Shown here: positions 1-8,350 of the stretch, in pieces
Layout of the letters: every line of letters begins with the position of its first letter
How positions within the stretch are numbered: the first letter of the stretch is position 1
From: Candidatus Bathyarchaeota archaeon
Lineage (GTDB): Archaea > Thermoproteota > Bathyarchaeia > Bathyarchaeales > Bathycorpusculaceae
Direction: 5' to 3'
NCBI GenBank assembly: GCA_903901015.1
Contig: CAIUPH010000054.1
Span: forward strand, 1-64,000
Length of the DNA stretch: 64,000 nucleotides
Made by a program: the position numbers and the translations under genes
Notes under the pieces: model-generated
Databases searched by the model: none
The model's input: only the letters and a program-made list of their open reading frames with translations
What the model was told of the DNA's origin: nothing

Positions 1-107
1 TACTCATTTTGCTTTTTAATTAAACAATAACTATTTGAAAGTAACATGCTGCTTTCCATCTTCTGCAATTCGTTCAATGATGTAGCTTTCAAGTTTATGG
101 CTATTCC

Positions 108-404
108 TTATTGAAAGCAAAGCGTTACCTTCGGCAGCAGATTCTGCCATTCTGCCCAAATAACAACCGTCCCTGCACCGCCATTATTATTTACGCTAAC
201 ATCAACATAGGCAATGTAATCCAATCCGCTTAAACCTGTTCTGCCGTTTGTGCTTGTAACTACAGCGTTAGGCGGATTCACACTTTGGTTGAGTTGGTTG
301 CCAGCGTTATTTAGCAATGGCAAAGCGGCAATAAAAATTGCTATTATAACAACCACTGCTAATACAACGCCTACAACTTTTAGTCCAGTATTACTCTTAT
401 TTTG
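108..404 (-). pseudogene. fragment of a proline-rich, single-membrane-segment surface protein
   Basis: Read on the minus strand, this frame gives a run of prolines, a short polar stretch (QNKSNTGLK), a long hydrophobic segment (VVGVVLAVVVIIAIF) and an extracytoplasmic Asn/Gly-rich tail. Archaeal membrane-anchored proteins are often built this way, with a cytoplasmic Pro-rich linker followed by one membrane segment. A TAG stop lies directly before the prolines. The only usable start is a GTG inside the membrane segment at 356, which would give 82 residues. I read it as a 5'-truncated or frameshifted remnant, in keeping with the decay across 1-2.4 kb. No family is recognised. Confidence 0.45.
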
Positions 405-475
405 TGGTGGCGGCGGTGGTTGCTAAGAATAACTGTTCTATTTTCTTCTTTTCTCCTATTTTGCTATTTTGTTAA

Positions 476-1096
476 TTATTTTGGGTTTAAATGAGTTATA
501 AACCGTTCATCCCAACGTAGCAACCTAAACCAAATAGGATAGTTCATAACATCCAAATTAGAAACAACTCGGTATTTCAACTTTGGGTGTTGAGTAAATA
601 ATCTTGCTTCATAGCCACCAAACTCCAAGCCTATTCGAGGATTTATTCGACCAACATCAACTGCATAATGGAACCTGGCATTTAACCTTTTTAGTTGCTC
701 AACCCAAGACCTTAAACCGTCAACATCAGCAAGCATATCACAATCCCACTTGAACACCCAGCGAAAACGACAATATTGCAAACCAAAGTTCGAGCTATCA
801 GCAAGATTTTGCCAACCAGAACCACCAACGCCGTATTTGAAATATCTTATTTTCTCATTTGCTAATCTATGAATGAGATTTTCTGTATTCTTGTCTGAAG
901 ACCCATCCACAAGAATAATTTCATTAGATACTGCTGGTAAAATGCTCAACAAACACTTCTCAATATATTCATTGTAATACTTGGCTATAACTAAAAAGCT
1001 AATTCCAAAAGGCAAAGTAGGTGTATCTGCACGGTATGACATTATATTATGTAGTTGTATTACTGCTTTGTCTTTTAGAGTAAATTGGTCTAACAT
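476..1096 (-). CDS. family 2 glycosyltransferase-like protein
   Basis: This is a 206-residue protein with a GT2-type nucleotide-sugar binding fold. It has an N-terminal strand and NEYIEKCLLSI helix (about residues 41-52), the EIILVDGSSDKNT motif (about 60-72) that normally binds the nucleotide, and a WDCDML acidic motif near residue 117 matching the metal-binding DxD position. It is shorter than processive GT2 enzymes and has no membrane segment, so it is probably a soluble transferase acting on a surface glycan or lipid; substrate unknown. The gene is AT-rich compared with the host genes from 2.4 kb on, and its neighbours are decayed, which suggests acquisition with the foreign segment. Confidence 0.7.
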   Translation of the reverse strand: MLDQFTLKDKAVIQLHNIMSYRADTPTLPFGISFLVIAKYYNEYIEKCLLSILPAVSNEIILVDGSSDKNTENLIHRLANEKIRYFKYGVGGSGWQNLADSSNFGLQYCRFRWVFKWDCDMLADVDGLRSWVEQLKRLNARFHYAVDVGRINPRIGLEFGGYEARLFTQHPKLKYRVVSNLDVMNYPIWFRLLRWDERFITHLNPK

Positions 1097-1299
1097 GATT
1101 TCACCTTTTCTTGTTTACTTTGCTATCATTTGAAAGTAGTCTAAATCTGCAACTTTCACAAGTATTATTTGGTGATGGTAAGTCATTTCCCCACCATTCA
1201 CACATTTCCTTAGTTGGATTCATAATTTCTTTTCTCCTTTTAGAGTTTTGTCATCTGTTTTGGTTCTCTTATGGCTTGTTCGAGTTCTTCTATTTTTGC

Positions 1300-1515
1300 T
1301 TCAACATATTTTTTTCTTCTTTGCTCTCTTTGAAGATTTCTGGTTGTTCTTGTAGATAAGATAGTTGTTGTACTTCTTGTTCTTGTTTATTTTTGAGTTC
1401 TTCAGGTTTTTCTATTAGCCATTTCTTGTATTTTTTATTCTATCGTTCTGTTTCCTGTTCAATTTGGCTTTGCATTTCTTCTGAGGTAATCGATTTAGGC
1501 AGAGTTTCAGATAAG
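1300..1515 (-). pseudogene. degenerate Glu/Lys/Gln-rich coiled-coil gene
   Basis: The minus strand reads as a highly charged coiled-coil-like peptide, starting near 1512 with ETLPKSITSEEMQSQIEQ. It is interrupted by a TAG at about 1447 and a second TAG near 1303, after which the pattern continues in another frame toward 1240. No intact reading frame exists. The repeated CAA/GAA/AAA codons are real coding-like structure, so I call it a decayed gene rather than intergenic DNA. Nothing else coding is seen between 1100 and 1750. Confidence 0.4.
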
Positions 1516-1684
1516 CACTAGTTTGTTTACATATTTCTATTTTTGCACAAAGCGTAGCTATGATGTGAAGCATGTGAAGGGTAGTGCATCTACCTTCTTA
1601 GTTATAGTTTCTAAAGACAAAGGTATACAAAAATGCATCACAACCCTTCAGGTTTTCTTTTTAAAACTTGCTCAGTGTACTGCC

Positions 1685-1761
1685 GCTAACTTAGCCCTTT
1701 ATGCGGTTTTGGTCATTTAGATAAATGGCTATTTAGGGAAATGACCTACGGCTAAGTTAAC
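1685..1761. repeat. nested stem-loop overlapping the end of the 1752-2378 gene
   Basis: The outer arms GCTAACTTAGCC (1685-1696) and GGCTAAGTTAAC (1750-1761) pair with one mismatch. The inner arms GGTCATTT (1711-1718) and AAATGACC (1739-1746) pair perfectly. The outer right arm covers the stop codon of the minus-strand gene, so it could act in transcription termination or RNA stability, or be a recombination or origin structure of the foreign segment. Upstream at about 1576-1598 a smaller GAAGG...CCTTC hairpin is also present. Confidence 0.5.
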
Positions 1762-2378
1762 ATTGACCTTATATCAATTCGTTTAATGCTTTTACTTTTG
1801 TTTTTGCTACCCAGCGGTCTATGTGGTGGGTTCTTAGGTGAATTCAATTCCAGTGCATCATCTAACTTTTGACCAGTCATGCCATTAACAAAGCGTTCAT
1901 ATAGCATCTTTTGCAAGGTCTCGAAGCTATCAACCTCTGTATATTGGCAATCGGTGTTAGACCATTTACTGGAATCCTTCTTTTCAACTGCATGGTAAAA
2001 GTAATTTGAGAATTTAACGCTGGAATTTGGGTATTTGAAGGTTTTAAAGCTGTTGTCGAAATGCACATAATGGTATGTTCCACTTTTTGAGTACCTCTCT
2101 TGCACTTCTTGCACTCCGAATAATGACCATTTTAAAGGCATAGTGTGATGCTTGAATCCATGTGGGTCATAGTAAGCTCTATGCTTCGCTTTTCTATTGT
2201 AACCTTTAGCTGTTCCAATAAGCTTGTTAGCTCCATGAAGGTTAACGAACATTACAGTGTCGAAGCTTGTTCCATAATCAAATTTGCCTTCTATTATTAC
2301 ATGCCCTTCTAAAAATTCATGGACGTACTTAACAAGTTCCGTTCTTTCATATCTTATGAAAGTTGTTTCTATAGAGAT
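1752..2378 (-). CDS. unknown protein with no canonical start codon
   Basis: From the ATG at 2252 the protein has 166 residues, but the frame stays open upstream with natural-looking sequence (YERTELVKYVHEFLEG, then EGKFDYGTSFDTV) back to about 2390. No ATG, GTG or TTG occurs there. An ATC at 2376-2378 sits seven bases behind an AAGG ribosome-binding-like site and would give 208 residues. The protein is rich in His, Tyr and Lys and ends in a basic tail (PHRPLGSKNKSKSIKR) that could bind nucleic acid. No family is recognised. It may be 5'-truncated at the junction of the foreign segment with host DNA, which lies near 2390. Confidence 0.5.
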   Translation of the reverse strand: MSIETTFIRYERTELVKYVHEFLEGHVIIEGKFDYGTSFDTVMFVNLHGANKLIGTAKGYNRKAKHRAYYDPHGFKHHTMPLKWSLFGVQEVQERYSKSGTYHYVHFDNSFKTFKYPNSSVKFSNYFYHAVEKKDSSKWSNTDCQYTEVDSFETLQKMLYERFVNGMTGQKLDDALELNSPKNPPHRPLGSKNKSKSIKRIDIRSMLT

Positions 2379-2467
2379 TTTTTTTGCCTTCTAAGAGCCC
2401 ACCTAAACTGCCCAAAAATAAGTAGGCTAATAAGAAAGAAGCCGTAAACTGTTCCTAGGTGATTTTG

Positions 2468-2800
2468 TTGGTTTTAGCAAGAATGACAGTTTGGCATTTT
2501 AAAGAAGGCAAGGGCGAAAAAGGCTTCTCAGAGCTCGACATTGTCCTTAACACACTTGCGCATCACACCGCGGGGTTTCGCGGCGCCATTTCACTGCTGG
2601 CTGACGACGACCCAAACGCCGTAACAATCCTCACACTGTGGGTAGATCAAGAGGCACTGGACAGGTCTGAAAAAGAAGTGTTTTCCCAAGCGGTCAAACG
2701 AGTCCAAGATTCAATCGACAAGCCTCCGCAAATCAAAAACTACCGCGTCTTCTCAACGGAGCTTTTTCAACGTTCAGAGTGGCCTTTCCGCTGGGCTTGA
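2468..2800 (+). CDS. ABM/EthD-like small alpha-beta barrel protein
   Basis: This protein of about 110 residues resembles the dimeric alpha+beta barrel (antibiotic biosynthesis monooxygenase-like) family. It opens with a strand (MTVWHFKEGKGEKGFSEL), then a helix, a VTILTLWVDQEAL strand-helix unit and a C-terminal tail ending WPFRWA. Its function is unknown, although small oxygenases and heme or quinone binders share this fold. I prefer the TTG at 2468, five bases after an AGGTGAT site, over the GTG at 2459; the ATG at 2483 is also possible. It overlaps the convergent gene at 2774-3712 by 27 bases. A decayed copy of its last codons occurs at 17761-17812. Confidence 0.6.
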   Translation: MVLARMTVWHFKEGKGEKGFSELDIVLNTLAHHTAGFRGAISLLADDDPNAVTILTLWVDQEALDRSEKEVFSQAVKRVQDSIDKPPQIKNYRVFSTELFQRSEWPFRWA

Positions 2801-3712
2801 GACAGCAGCATTCTTGTCCCTGCTTCTGAATGCATTTGCCGTCTTCTTTAATTCATCAACCATTTGCCTAGCGTTTACTGCGAAGAGGCACGCGAGCATT
2901 ATGGCAGGTATCCAGGCTGGGGTGTAGAGCGGCGTTGTGGTGCCTGTTCCAAAAACCATACCAATGAAACCTTGTGCAGTTCCCGGGTAAAACACGACGG
3001 CATTCAACGCCACGACCCCAATCACCATTACTGCGCCTGCGCGGCGGAGATTGCCCTTATTATAGAAGATAAACAGCGGAAGCGCCAAAACAGCGAACCT
3101 GGGATCAAAAGCGCCCAACGCAAACGCGACGCCAGACATCCCAGGTTTGCCCCTGTACCCCAAGTAGAACGAGAGCAACAGGAGAAACGCGACGAGAATT
3201 TTTGCTTGCCCCTCAGCCCAACTCATGAAGTAACTCACCGACAAACCCCTGTCCGCCATCGGATAAGGCAGCAATAGCACAGCCACCATGACCACCAAGG
3301 CAATGGCTGGGTGCTTGTCTTCAAGCAGTTTGTAGAACAAAAACGCCATCATCGGAATCAGGATGAACATTATGGCGTCGAAAACCCAGAACGCCTGATA
3401 GTAGCTAAGGCTCAGAAGCGGCGAAATCTCCACAAGAAAAGACGGCAGGTACTTGTAGGGGGTTATGGGCGGGTAAATTGTGGGTTCGCCGTCGTTTAAT
3501 GGCTGTGTGGTGAAAATCTGCGAGGGATTATGAACCATCCGCCACGCTGCAAGGTAGTAGACTGAGAAATCTCTTGGCAAATCTGCCCCGCCCAAGTTGA
3601 GGGGCTGGTTCATCGTCGGGTAAGCCATGGAGAACGTGTAGAGGTTCAAAACGACTATGATGACGATGGCTACGGCGAAGAAGGCTTTTTTGGATTTGAA
3701 GAGTGGAAACAT
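2774..3712 (-). CDS. polytopic membrane protein, GT87/DUF2029-like mannosyltransferase candidate
   Basis: This 312-residue integral membrane protein has about eight hydrophobic segments. The first follows a short basic N-terminus (residues 10-30), and next comes an extracytoplasmic loop with DFSVYYLAAWRMVHNP and YKYLPSF. A D-[FL]-x-V-Y-Y loop followed by a YPP..Y motif is typical of GT-C family 87/DUF2029 enzymes, which transfer sugars from polyprenyl-phosphate carriers on the outer face of the membrane. It is shorter than most members, so the assignment is tentative. A polyprenyl carrier synthase is encoded at 15639-16433. Confidence 0.6.
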   Translation of the reverse strand: MFPLFKSKKAFFAVAIVIIVVLNLYTFSMAYPTMNQPLNLGGADLPRDFSVYYLAAWRMVHNPSQIFTTQPLNDGEPTIYPPITPYKYLPSFLVEISPLLSLSYYQAFWVFDAIMFILIPMMAFLFYKLLEDKHPAIALVVMVAVLLLPYPMADRGLSVSYFMSWAEGQAKILVAFLLLLSFYLGYRGKPGMSGVAFALGAFDPRFAVLALPLFIFYNKGNLRRAGAVMVIGVVALNAVVFYPGTAQGFIGMVFGTGTTTPLYTPAWIPAIMLACLFAVNARQMVDELKKTANAFRSRDKNAAVSSPAERPL

Positions 3713-3786
3713 GTGCCAGCTGAATACGGTTGTCTGTCTTTACTTATTAGCGTTTACACCCTGCCACGAACAAAAGAAAGTGGAAA

Positions 3787-4365
3787 TTATTTTTCTGCTG
3801 GCGGTTTTTCCCAGAGCTCGAGTTTCTGCTTCTTGAGTTCTGTGCGTTTCTTCTGCAGGTAATTGTAGACGGTGTGGTGTTGGCAGCCTTCAACAATCAT
3901 TTGGACGGCGTTGCGTGCGGCGTCGGCTTCTTCGAAACTGCCGATTATGCCAATGGTGTGGCCGTAAACTACAACATCCGCCTCGGTTAACTCTTCGATT
4001 AGCTTTCGTGTTTTGCCATCTGCTCCGATGATTCTGCCTTTGACGCGTGTTATGTCGGATTCTGAACGTCCGAAAATCAAGCGTAAATCTATCATGTCAA
4101 AGATGTCGTCTTCGTTTCGGATGAGGCGGAAAGCGGTTTCGGGGGTGAAGCCTCTGCCGATGGCGGTTACAAGGTCTTTGGCTCTTAGGAACACGGATGG
4201 GTCGGGTACGTTTTCTGGAAGCGTTATTGTGACGCTACCTTCTTTGTCGATGTCAAGCTTTATGTTTAGCTTGTTTTCTATTTCCTGCTTCACTTTGCCT
4301 TCGGGACCAATCAAGATGCCGACGCGTTCTTTTGGAATTCTAACAAAAGTCTCTGGACCAACCAT
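3787..4365 (-). CDS. archaeal Pno1/Dim2-type KH-domain RNA-binding protein
   Basis: This 192-residue protein has two KH domains. KH1 (about residues 5-75) contains IGPEGKVKQEIE and KH2 (about 95-165) contains IIGADGKTRKLIEE, each with the invariant GxxG RNA-gripping loop. In eukaryotes the homologue Pno1/Dim2 binds the 3' end of 18S rRNA precursor during small-subunit assembly, and the archaeal protein is thought to act in 16S maturation. Its start overlaps the end of the RIO1 gene by one base, and aIF1A lies upstream. This is the conserved archaeal aIF1A-RIO1-KH cluster tying initiation to 30S biogenesis. Confidence 0.92.
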   Translation of the reverse strand: MVGPETFVRIPKERVGILIGPEGKVKQEIENKLNIKLDIDKEGSVTITLPENVPDPSVFLRAKDLVTAIGRGFTPETAFRLIRNEDDIFDMIDLRLIFGRSESDITRVKGRIIGADGKTRKLIEELTEADVVVYGHTIGIIGSFEEADAARNAVQMIVEGCQHHTVYNYLQKKRTELKKQKLELWEKPPAEK

Positions 4366-5162
4366 TATTTACCAACAACCATCTTATACAATTCTTCGTC
4401 TGAAAATACTTCTACGTCTAACCGCTTAAAGAACCTATTTACGTTCGCAATATCACGCTTCACCATAAAATCCGCTAGAGGATGCTGGGTCGAAACGGAC
4501 TGGGAAACATCGAAGACCACGGGTCTGCCCTTCCACATCATGATGTTGTATTCGCTCAGGTCACCATGCACGATTTTGGCTTTCTGGTAGAGCCGCTCTA
4601 GGTAGGTTACGATTAGTTTGTAGACTTTTTCGGGATGCTCTGGCGCCCGCTCCTTGAGTGAGGGCGCGCTGACGCCTTTTTCGCCGATGAACTCCATAAT
4701 AACAACGTTGCTCTTGACAGCGAGGGGTTTTGGCACCCGAACCTTTGCCGCGTCGGCTTCCCCTAAATTGCGAAACTCCTTCTGCGCCCAAACAGCAATC
4801 AACGAGCGCGTATCGTGTTTAACATCTTTGAATCTGGGGTCCCCTTCGATGTATTTGTGCATGCCCCGTTTGAATTCGGCGGATGAAGTTAAATAGATTT
4901 TAACGGCTAAATCAGTGCCGTCTTTGGCTGTGCCCCAGTAAACCCGTGCTTCCTTTCCCGAGCTAACGACGCCGTTTAGTTCGTATAGTTTGCCGTTGTT
5001 CATCAAGTCGAAGACAATCATGCGGGTGGCTTGGTCAAAGACTTCTTCGACGGTGGCGCGTTCTTTGGAGCGGTCGTGGTTTAGCATTTTGTCTCGGCGT
5101 TCGATTCTTCGTTCCGTGTGGGCGATGCGTTCTTGAGTTTTTCCAGACATAATATCACTCAT
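4365..5162 (-). CDS. rio1: RIO1-family serine/threonine kinase/ATPase
   Basis: This is a 265-residue atypical kinase. The nucleotide loop SSGKEARVYWG lies near residue 65 and the ATP-binding lysine in LAVKIYL near 88. The catalytic loop HGDLSEYNIMMW is near 198 and the metal-binding VVFDVSQSV near 215, all in family positions. RIO1 acts as an ATPase switch in late 40S/30S ribosomal subunit maturation. The length is normal for the archaeal protein. It is followed directly by the KH gene (one-base overlap), so the two are co-transcribed. A TATA-like element lies about 40 bases upstream. Confidence 0.95.
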   Translation of the reverse strand: MSDIMSGKTQERIAHTERRIERRDKMLNHDRSKERATVEEVFDQATRMIVFDLMNNGKLYELNGVVSSGKEARVYWGTAKDGTDLAVKIYLTSSAEFKRGMHKYIEGDPRFKDVKHDTRSLIAVWAQKEFRNLGEADAAKVRVPKPLAVKSNVVIMEFIGEKGVSAPSLKERAPEHPEKVYKLIVTYLERLYQKAKIVHGDLSEYNIMMWKGRPVVFDVSQSVSTQHPLADFMVKRDIANVNRFFKRLDVEVFSDEELYKMVVGK

Positions 5163-5195
5163 ATTTAACTGGTTCAGGGTATTAAAACCAGTCGA

Positions 5196-5214
5196 AGAAA
5201 TTTATATTAAATTA
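5196..5214 (-). promoter_or_regulatory. TATA-type promoter for rio1-KH
   Basis: The gap between aIF1A and rio1 (5163-5311) is AT-rich and holds TTAATATAAATTT on the minus strand, about 35-45 bases before the rio1 start. This suggests rio1-KH has its own promoter in addition to any read-through from aIF1A. Nothing else is seen in the gap. Confidence 0.45.
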
Positions 5215-5311
5215 ATCGTAATAAAAATTTTTACATACTTTCTTTTGTTACCAAAGTTTTCCAACTTCAAAGGCAGGTTAAAACAGAAATAAAGATTTTA
5301 AAAACAAATAA

Positions 5312-5617
5312 TTAGAGGGTTAGAATGCCCTTGCGCCTAAGAGTATCAGCCTGCGAATGGGTGTATCGCCAGACGACGTCGCCGCGTTCGGCAGTTTGGA
5401 ACTCCCACGGTGCAACGATAACTATGTCGCTTTCACGGATCCAGACGCGCCGCTTCATTTTTCCGCGTATTCGGCATAAGCGTTCCGCGCCATCCTGGCA
5501 TTTCACGAGTATGCGGTCGAAGCCGAGCAGTTTGATAACTACGCCCAAGACTTCGCCCTGTCCAGGATAGACTAATTCGCCGATTGCGCCTTCGCTTAAC
5601 ACTTTTTTCTTTCCCAA
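5312..5617 (-). CDS. eif1A: translation initiation factor aIF1A
   Basis: This 101-residue OB-fold protein (strands from about residue 10 to 80) has the family motif RIRGKMKRRVWIRESDIV. It binds the A-site of the small subunit during initiation and promotes scanning-like or leaderless start selection with aIF1 and aIF2. The family typically has a basic N-terminus (GKKK) and a C-terminal helix region, and both are present. It is the first gene of the conserved aIF1A-RIO1-KH cluster. Confidence 0.95.
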   Translation of the reverse strand: MGKKKVLSEGAIGELVYPGQGEVLGVVIKLLGFDRILVKCQDGAERLCRIRGKMKRRVWIRESDIVIVAPWEFQTAERGDVVWRYTHSQADTLRRKGILTL

Positions 5618-5752
5618 ACACTAAACCCCATTTCGACTTGAAAAAAATATGTAGCGCTTACTTAAAAGCCTGTTCATCCAACAAGGCATCTTCAATAGTG
5701 CAAAAAACATTTTTTTCTCTTTAGCCAAAATTTAGGTTTGATGTAAGTTTAA

Positions 5753-6607
5753 ATGCCCTCCCTAAATAATAGTTCAATACTGGAGCATCCGCAAGTGTCC
5801 TACGTCTTCAACATACCCTACCGCGATAACAAAAAACTCAAAGCTGTAATGGAAAAAGTGAAAGACGACAAAAAACTGAAAACGTACTGGAGATGCGCCA
5901 ACGTCATGGCTATCGAACGCATGGGATACACGGACCATGGACCCACCCACGTTAAAATCGTAGCTAACATCTCGCTTAAGCTGCTGCGGATTTTGGTGGA
6001 GAAAAACCTCATAGTTCCCAGCATAGTCGAAAACTATGATATGACAAACGACGACGCCGAAGTCGTAGTGGTTTTAGGCTCAATTTTCCATGACCTTGGT
6101 ATGATTGTGCAACGAAAAGAACATGAAAAATACAGTGTGTTCTTAGCGTTGGAGTTCCTGGAGAAATTTTTAACGCCAACTTACAGTGAGGAAGAAAAAG
6201 CAATAGTCACCTCCGAAGTCCTCCATGCCATCGTAACCCATGAGGAACCGCCCAGTAACGAACCCACCTGCAAAATACTGACAAAAGAAGCGGGCATAGT
6301 GGGCATCGCAGACGCTTTGGATATGGAAGCGGGAAGAGCGCGGATTCCTTTTCAATCTGGAAAAGTAGACATCCACGCCATCTCAGCCCTCTCAATCGAA
6401 AAAGTGGACATAGAATTAACCGACGGCGGCGCTGGCGTGAAGCCCATCAACATAAAAATCAAGATGTCCAATTCCGCAGGCGTCTTCCAAATCGATGAGC
6501 TCCTAAAACCGCGAATTGTAAACTCGGGGCTCGAACAGTTCTTCCATGTTATCGCGGAAATTACGGGTGAAAAAGAAACCAAGATAATCGAGAAATTCGA
6601 AATATGA
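5753..6607 (+). CDS. archaeal HD-domain phosphohydrolase-like protein
   Basis: This 284-residue protein has metal-binding HD-superfamily signatures: DHGPTHVKIVA near residue 62, IFHDLGMIVQ (the HD pair) near 113, and a conserved GIADALDMEAGRAR near 185. The C-terminal about 90 residues form an alpha/beta domain with LTDGGAGVKPINIKIKMSN. HD enzymes hydrolyse phosphate esters, often on nucleotides; the substrate here is unknown. The gene ends 17 bases before the fumarate reductase operon and may be transcribed with it. Confidence 0.8.
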   Translation: MPSLNNSSILEHPQVSYVFNIPYRDNKKLKAVMEKVKDDKKLKTYWRCANVMAIERMGYTDHGPTHVKIVANISLKLLRILVEKNLIVPSIVENYDMTNDDAEVVVVLGSIFHDLGMIVQRKEHEKYSVFLALEFLEKFLTPTYSEEEKAIVTSEVLHAIVTHEEPPSNEPTCKILTKEAGIVGIADALDMEAGRARIPFQSGKVDIHAISALSIEKVDIELTDGGAGVKPINIKIKMSNSAGVFQIDELLKPRIVNSGLEQFFHVIAEITGEKETKIIEKFEI

Positions 6608-6624
6608 TTTTTTGAGGCAGCACC

Positions 6625-8349
6625 ATGATTCATGAATACGACGTTGTGGTTATCGGAGGCGGAATCGCAGGGTTATACACTGCCCTGACTGCCTCAGAAA
6701 ACGCCAAAGTCGCCGTAATCAGCAAGGTGCATGTTACACGTTCGCATTCGGTTGCGGCGCAGGGCGGAATCGCGGCGAGCCTTGGAAACGAGGAAGAGGA
6801 CCATTGGGAATGGCATATGTACGACACCGTGAAAGGCAGTGACTTCCTTGCCGACCAACACGCAGTCGAGGTTTTAGCTCAGGAAGCCCCGAACGCAATC
6901 TACACTCTTGAGCATATGGGCGTGCCGTTTAGCCGAAACGCACAGGGCAAGATTGAGCAGCGCCGATTCGGGGGACACACCAGAAACTTTGGCGAAGCCC
7001 CCATCAAACGCGCCTGCTACGCTTCAGACCGCACGGGAAGAGCCATAATGGATACGCTCTACGACCGTTGCCTCCAAAAAGGCGTGGTGTTCCACAATGA
7101 AGTATTCATCCAGCACTTGCTTTTCGCTTTGAACAGTTGCTGCGGCGCCGCAGGCTATGACTTAGCAACCACTGAACCACAGGTTTTCCACGCCAAAGCG
7201 GTCGTGTTGGCTACAGGCGGATGCGGCAAAATATACAAAACCACCAGCAACGGCTTCGCTTCAACCGGCGATGGTTTTGCGCTAGCGCTTGATGCACTTT
7301 TGTCCTTGGAGGACATGGAGTTTGTCCAGTTTCACCCGACTGGCATCTACGGGTTGGGCATCCTCATAAGCGAGGCGGCAAGGGCTGAGGGCGGTGTGTT
7401 GCGCAATGGGCTGGGCGAACGCTTCATGGAGCGTTATGCGCCAACGCTCAAGGATTTGGCGCCAAGAGACATAGTTTCACGCGCGGTTCTCAACGAAATC
7501 GGCGAAGGCAAAGGCGTAGAGGGCAAGGATTACGTTTACTTGGATTTGCGGGAGCTTGGCAGGGAACGTTTGAACCAGAAACTGCCCGAAATAACATCTC
7601 TCATCAAGACCTACTTGGGAATCGACCCCAGTGAAACGCAGGTTCCGGTGGCGCCGACATGTCATTACATGATGGGGGGAATCCCGACGGATGCGGAAGG
7701 GCACGTTTTAGCCGACAAGTCAGGAACAGTTCTGCCTGGACTTTATGCTGCAGGAGAATGCGCATGCGTGTCCGTCCATGGGGCAAACCGTTTGGGCTGC
7801 AACTCACTAATTGACCTCGTCGTCTTTGGGCGCAGAACCGGGTTGAGTATTTTTAATGAAATTAAAGCAAGACTCGTTCATCCTTTGCCTGTGCAGGCTG
7901 AAAGCCTAGTGCTGGACAAAATCAACAGTTTACTGGAATCCCATGGAACCGAACGCACCGCGGGTTTAAGGGAAGCCTTACAGTGTTTGATGACTGAAGA
8001 GTGTAGCGTCTTTCGGAACGGCAAAACCCTTGAGGATGCGCTTGGGCAGGTTCACCAACTCAAAAAGCGCCTTTTAAACGTCGGGTTAACCAACAAATCC
8101 CGGGTTTTCAACTATGAACTTCAGGAAGCGCTAGAACTTGGCAACATGCTGCGGGTTGCAGAAGTCATCGTTTACTCTGCACTTCAACGCCAAGAAAGCC
8201 GAGGCGCCCACTTCCGAAGCGACTACCCCCAGCGGAACGACGAGGAATGGCTCAAACACACCTTCGTCAACGAAACGCCCACTGGCTTAAAGGAAACCTA
8301 CAAACCCGTCGCCGCAGGCAGGTTTGCACCCGAGAAACGGAGGTACTAA
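6625..8349 (+). CDS. fumarate reductase/succinate dehydrogenase flavoprotein subunit
   Basis: This is a 574-residue flavoprotein. The dinucleotide fold VVVIGGGIAGLYTA is at residues 7-20. SHSVAAQGGIAAS near 41 carries the histidine that covalently binds FAD in this family. The substrate site HPTGIYG...SEAARAEGG is near 236-255, followed by HYMMGGIPTD and the C-terminal FAD cap HGANRLGCNSL. It interconverts succinate and fumarate. L-aspartate oxidase, a close relative, is less likely because of the long C-terminus and the FrdB-type iron-sulfur gene one base downstream. No membrane-anchor subunit is encoded here, so the complex may be soluble or use an unlinked anchor. Confidence 0.9.
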   Translation: MIHEYDVVVIGGGIAGLYTALTASENAKVAVISKVHVTRSHSVAAQGGIAASLGNEEEDHWEWHMYDTVKGSDFLADQHAVEVLAQEAPNAIYTLEHMGVPFSRNAQGKIEQRRFGGHTRNFGEAPIKRACYASDRTGRAIMDTLYDRCLQKGVVFHNEVFIQHLLFALNSCCGAAGYDLATTEPQVFHAKAVVLATGGCGKIYKTTSNGFASTGDGFALALDALLSLEDMEFVQFHPTGIYGLGILISEAARAEGGVLRNGLGERFMERYAPTLKDLAPRDIVSRAVLNEIGEGKGVEGKDYVYLDLRELGRERLNQKLPEITSLIKTYLGIDPSETQVPVAPTCHYMMGGIPTDAEGHVLADKSGTVLPGLYAAGECACVSVHGANRLGCNSLIDLVVFGRRTGLSIFNEIKARLVHPLPVQAESLVLDKINSLLESHGTERTAGLREALQCLMTEECSVFRNGKTLEDALGQVHQLKKRLLNVGLTNKSRVFNYELQEALELGNMLRVAEVIVYSALQRQESRGAHFRSDYPQRNDEEWLKHTFVNETPTGLKETYKPVAAGRFAPEKRRY

Positions 8350-8350
8350 A

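Noticed and set aside
6625-8349. L-aspartate oxidase (NadB)
   Set aside because: The long C-terminal domain, DTVKGSDFLADQ segment and adjacent FrdB gene fit fumarate reductase/succinate dehydrogenase; no quinolinate synthase gene is nearby.
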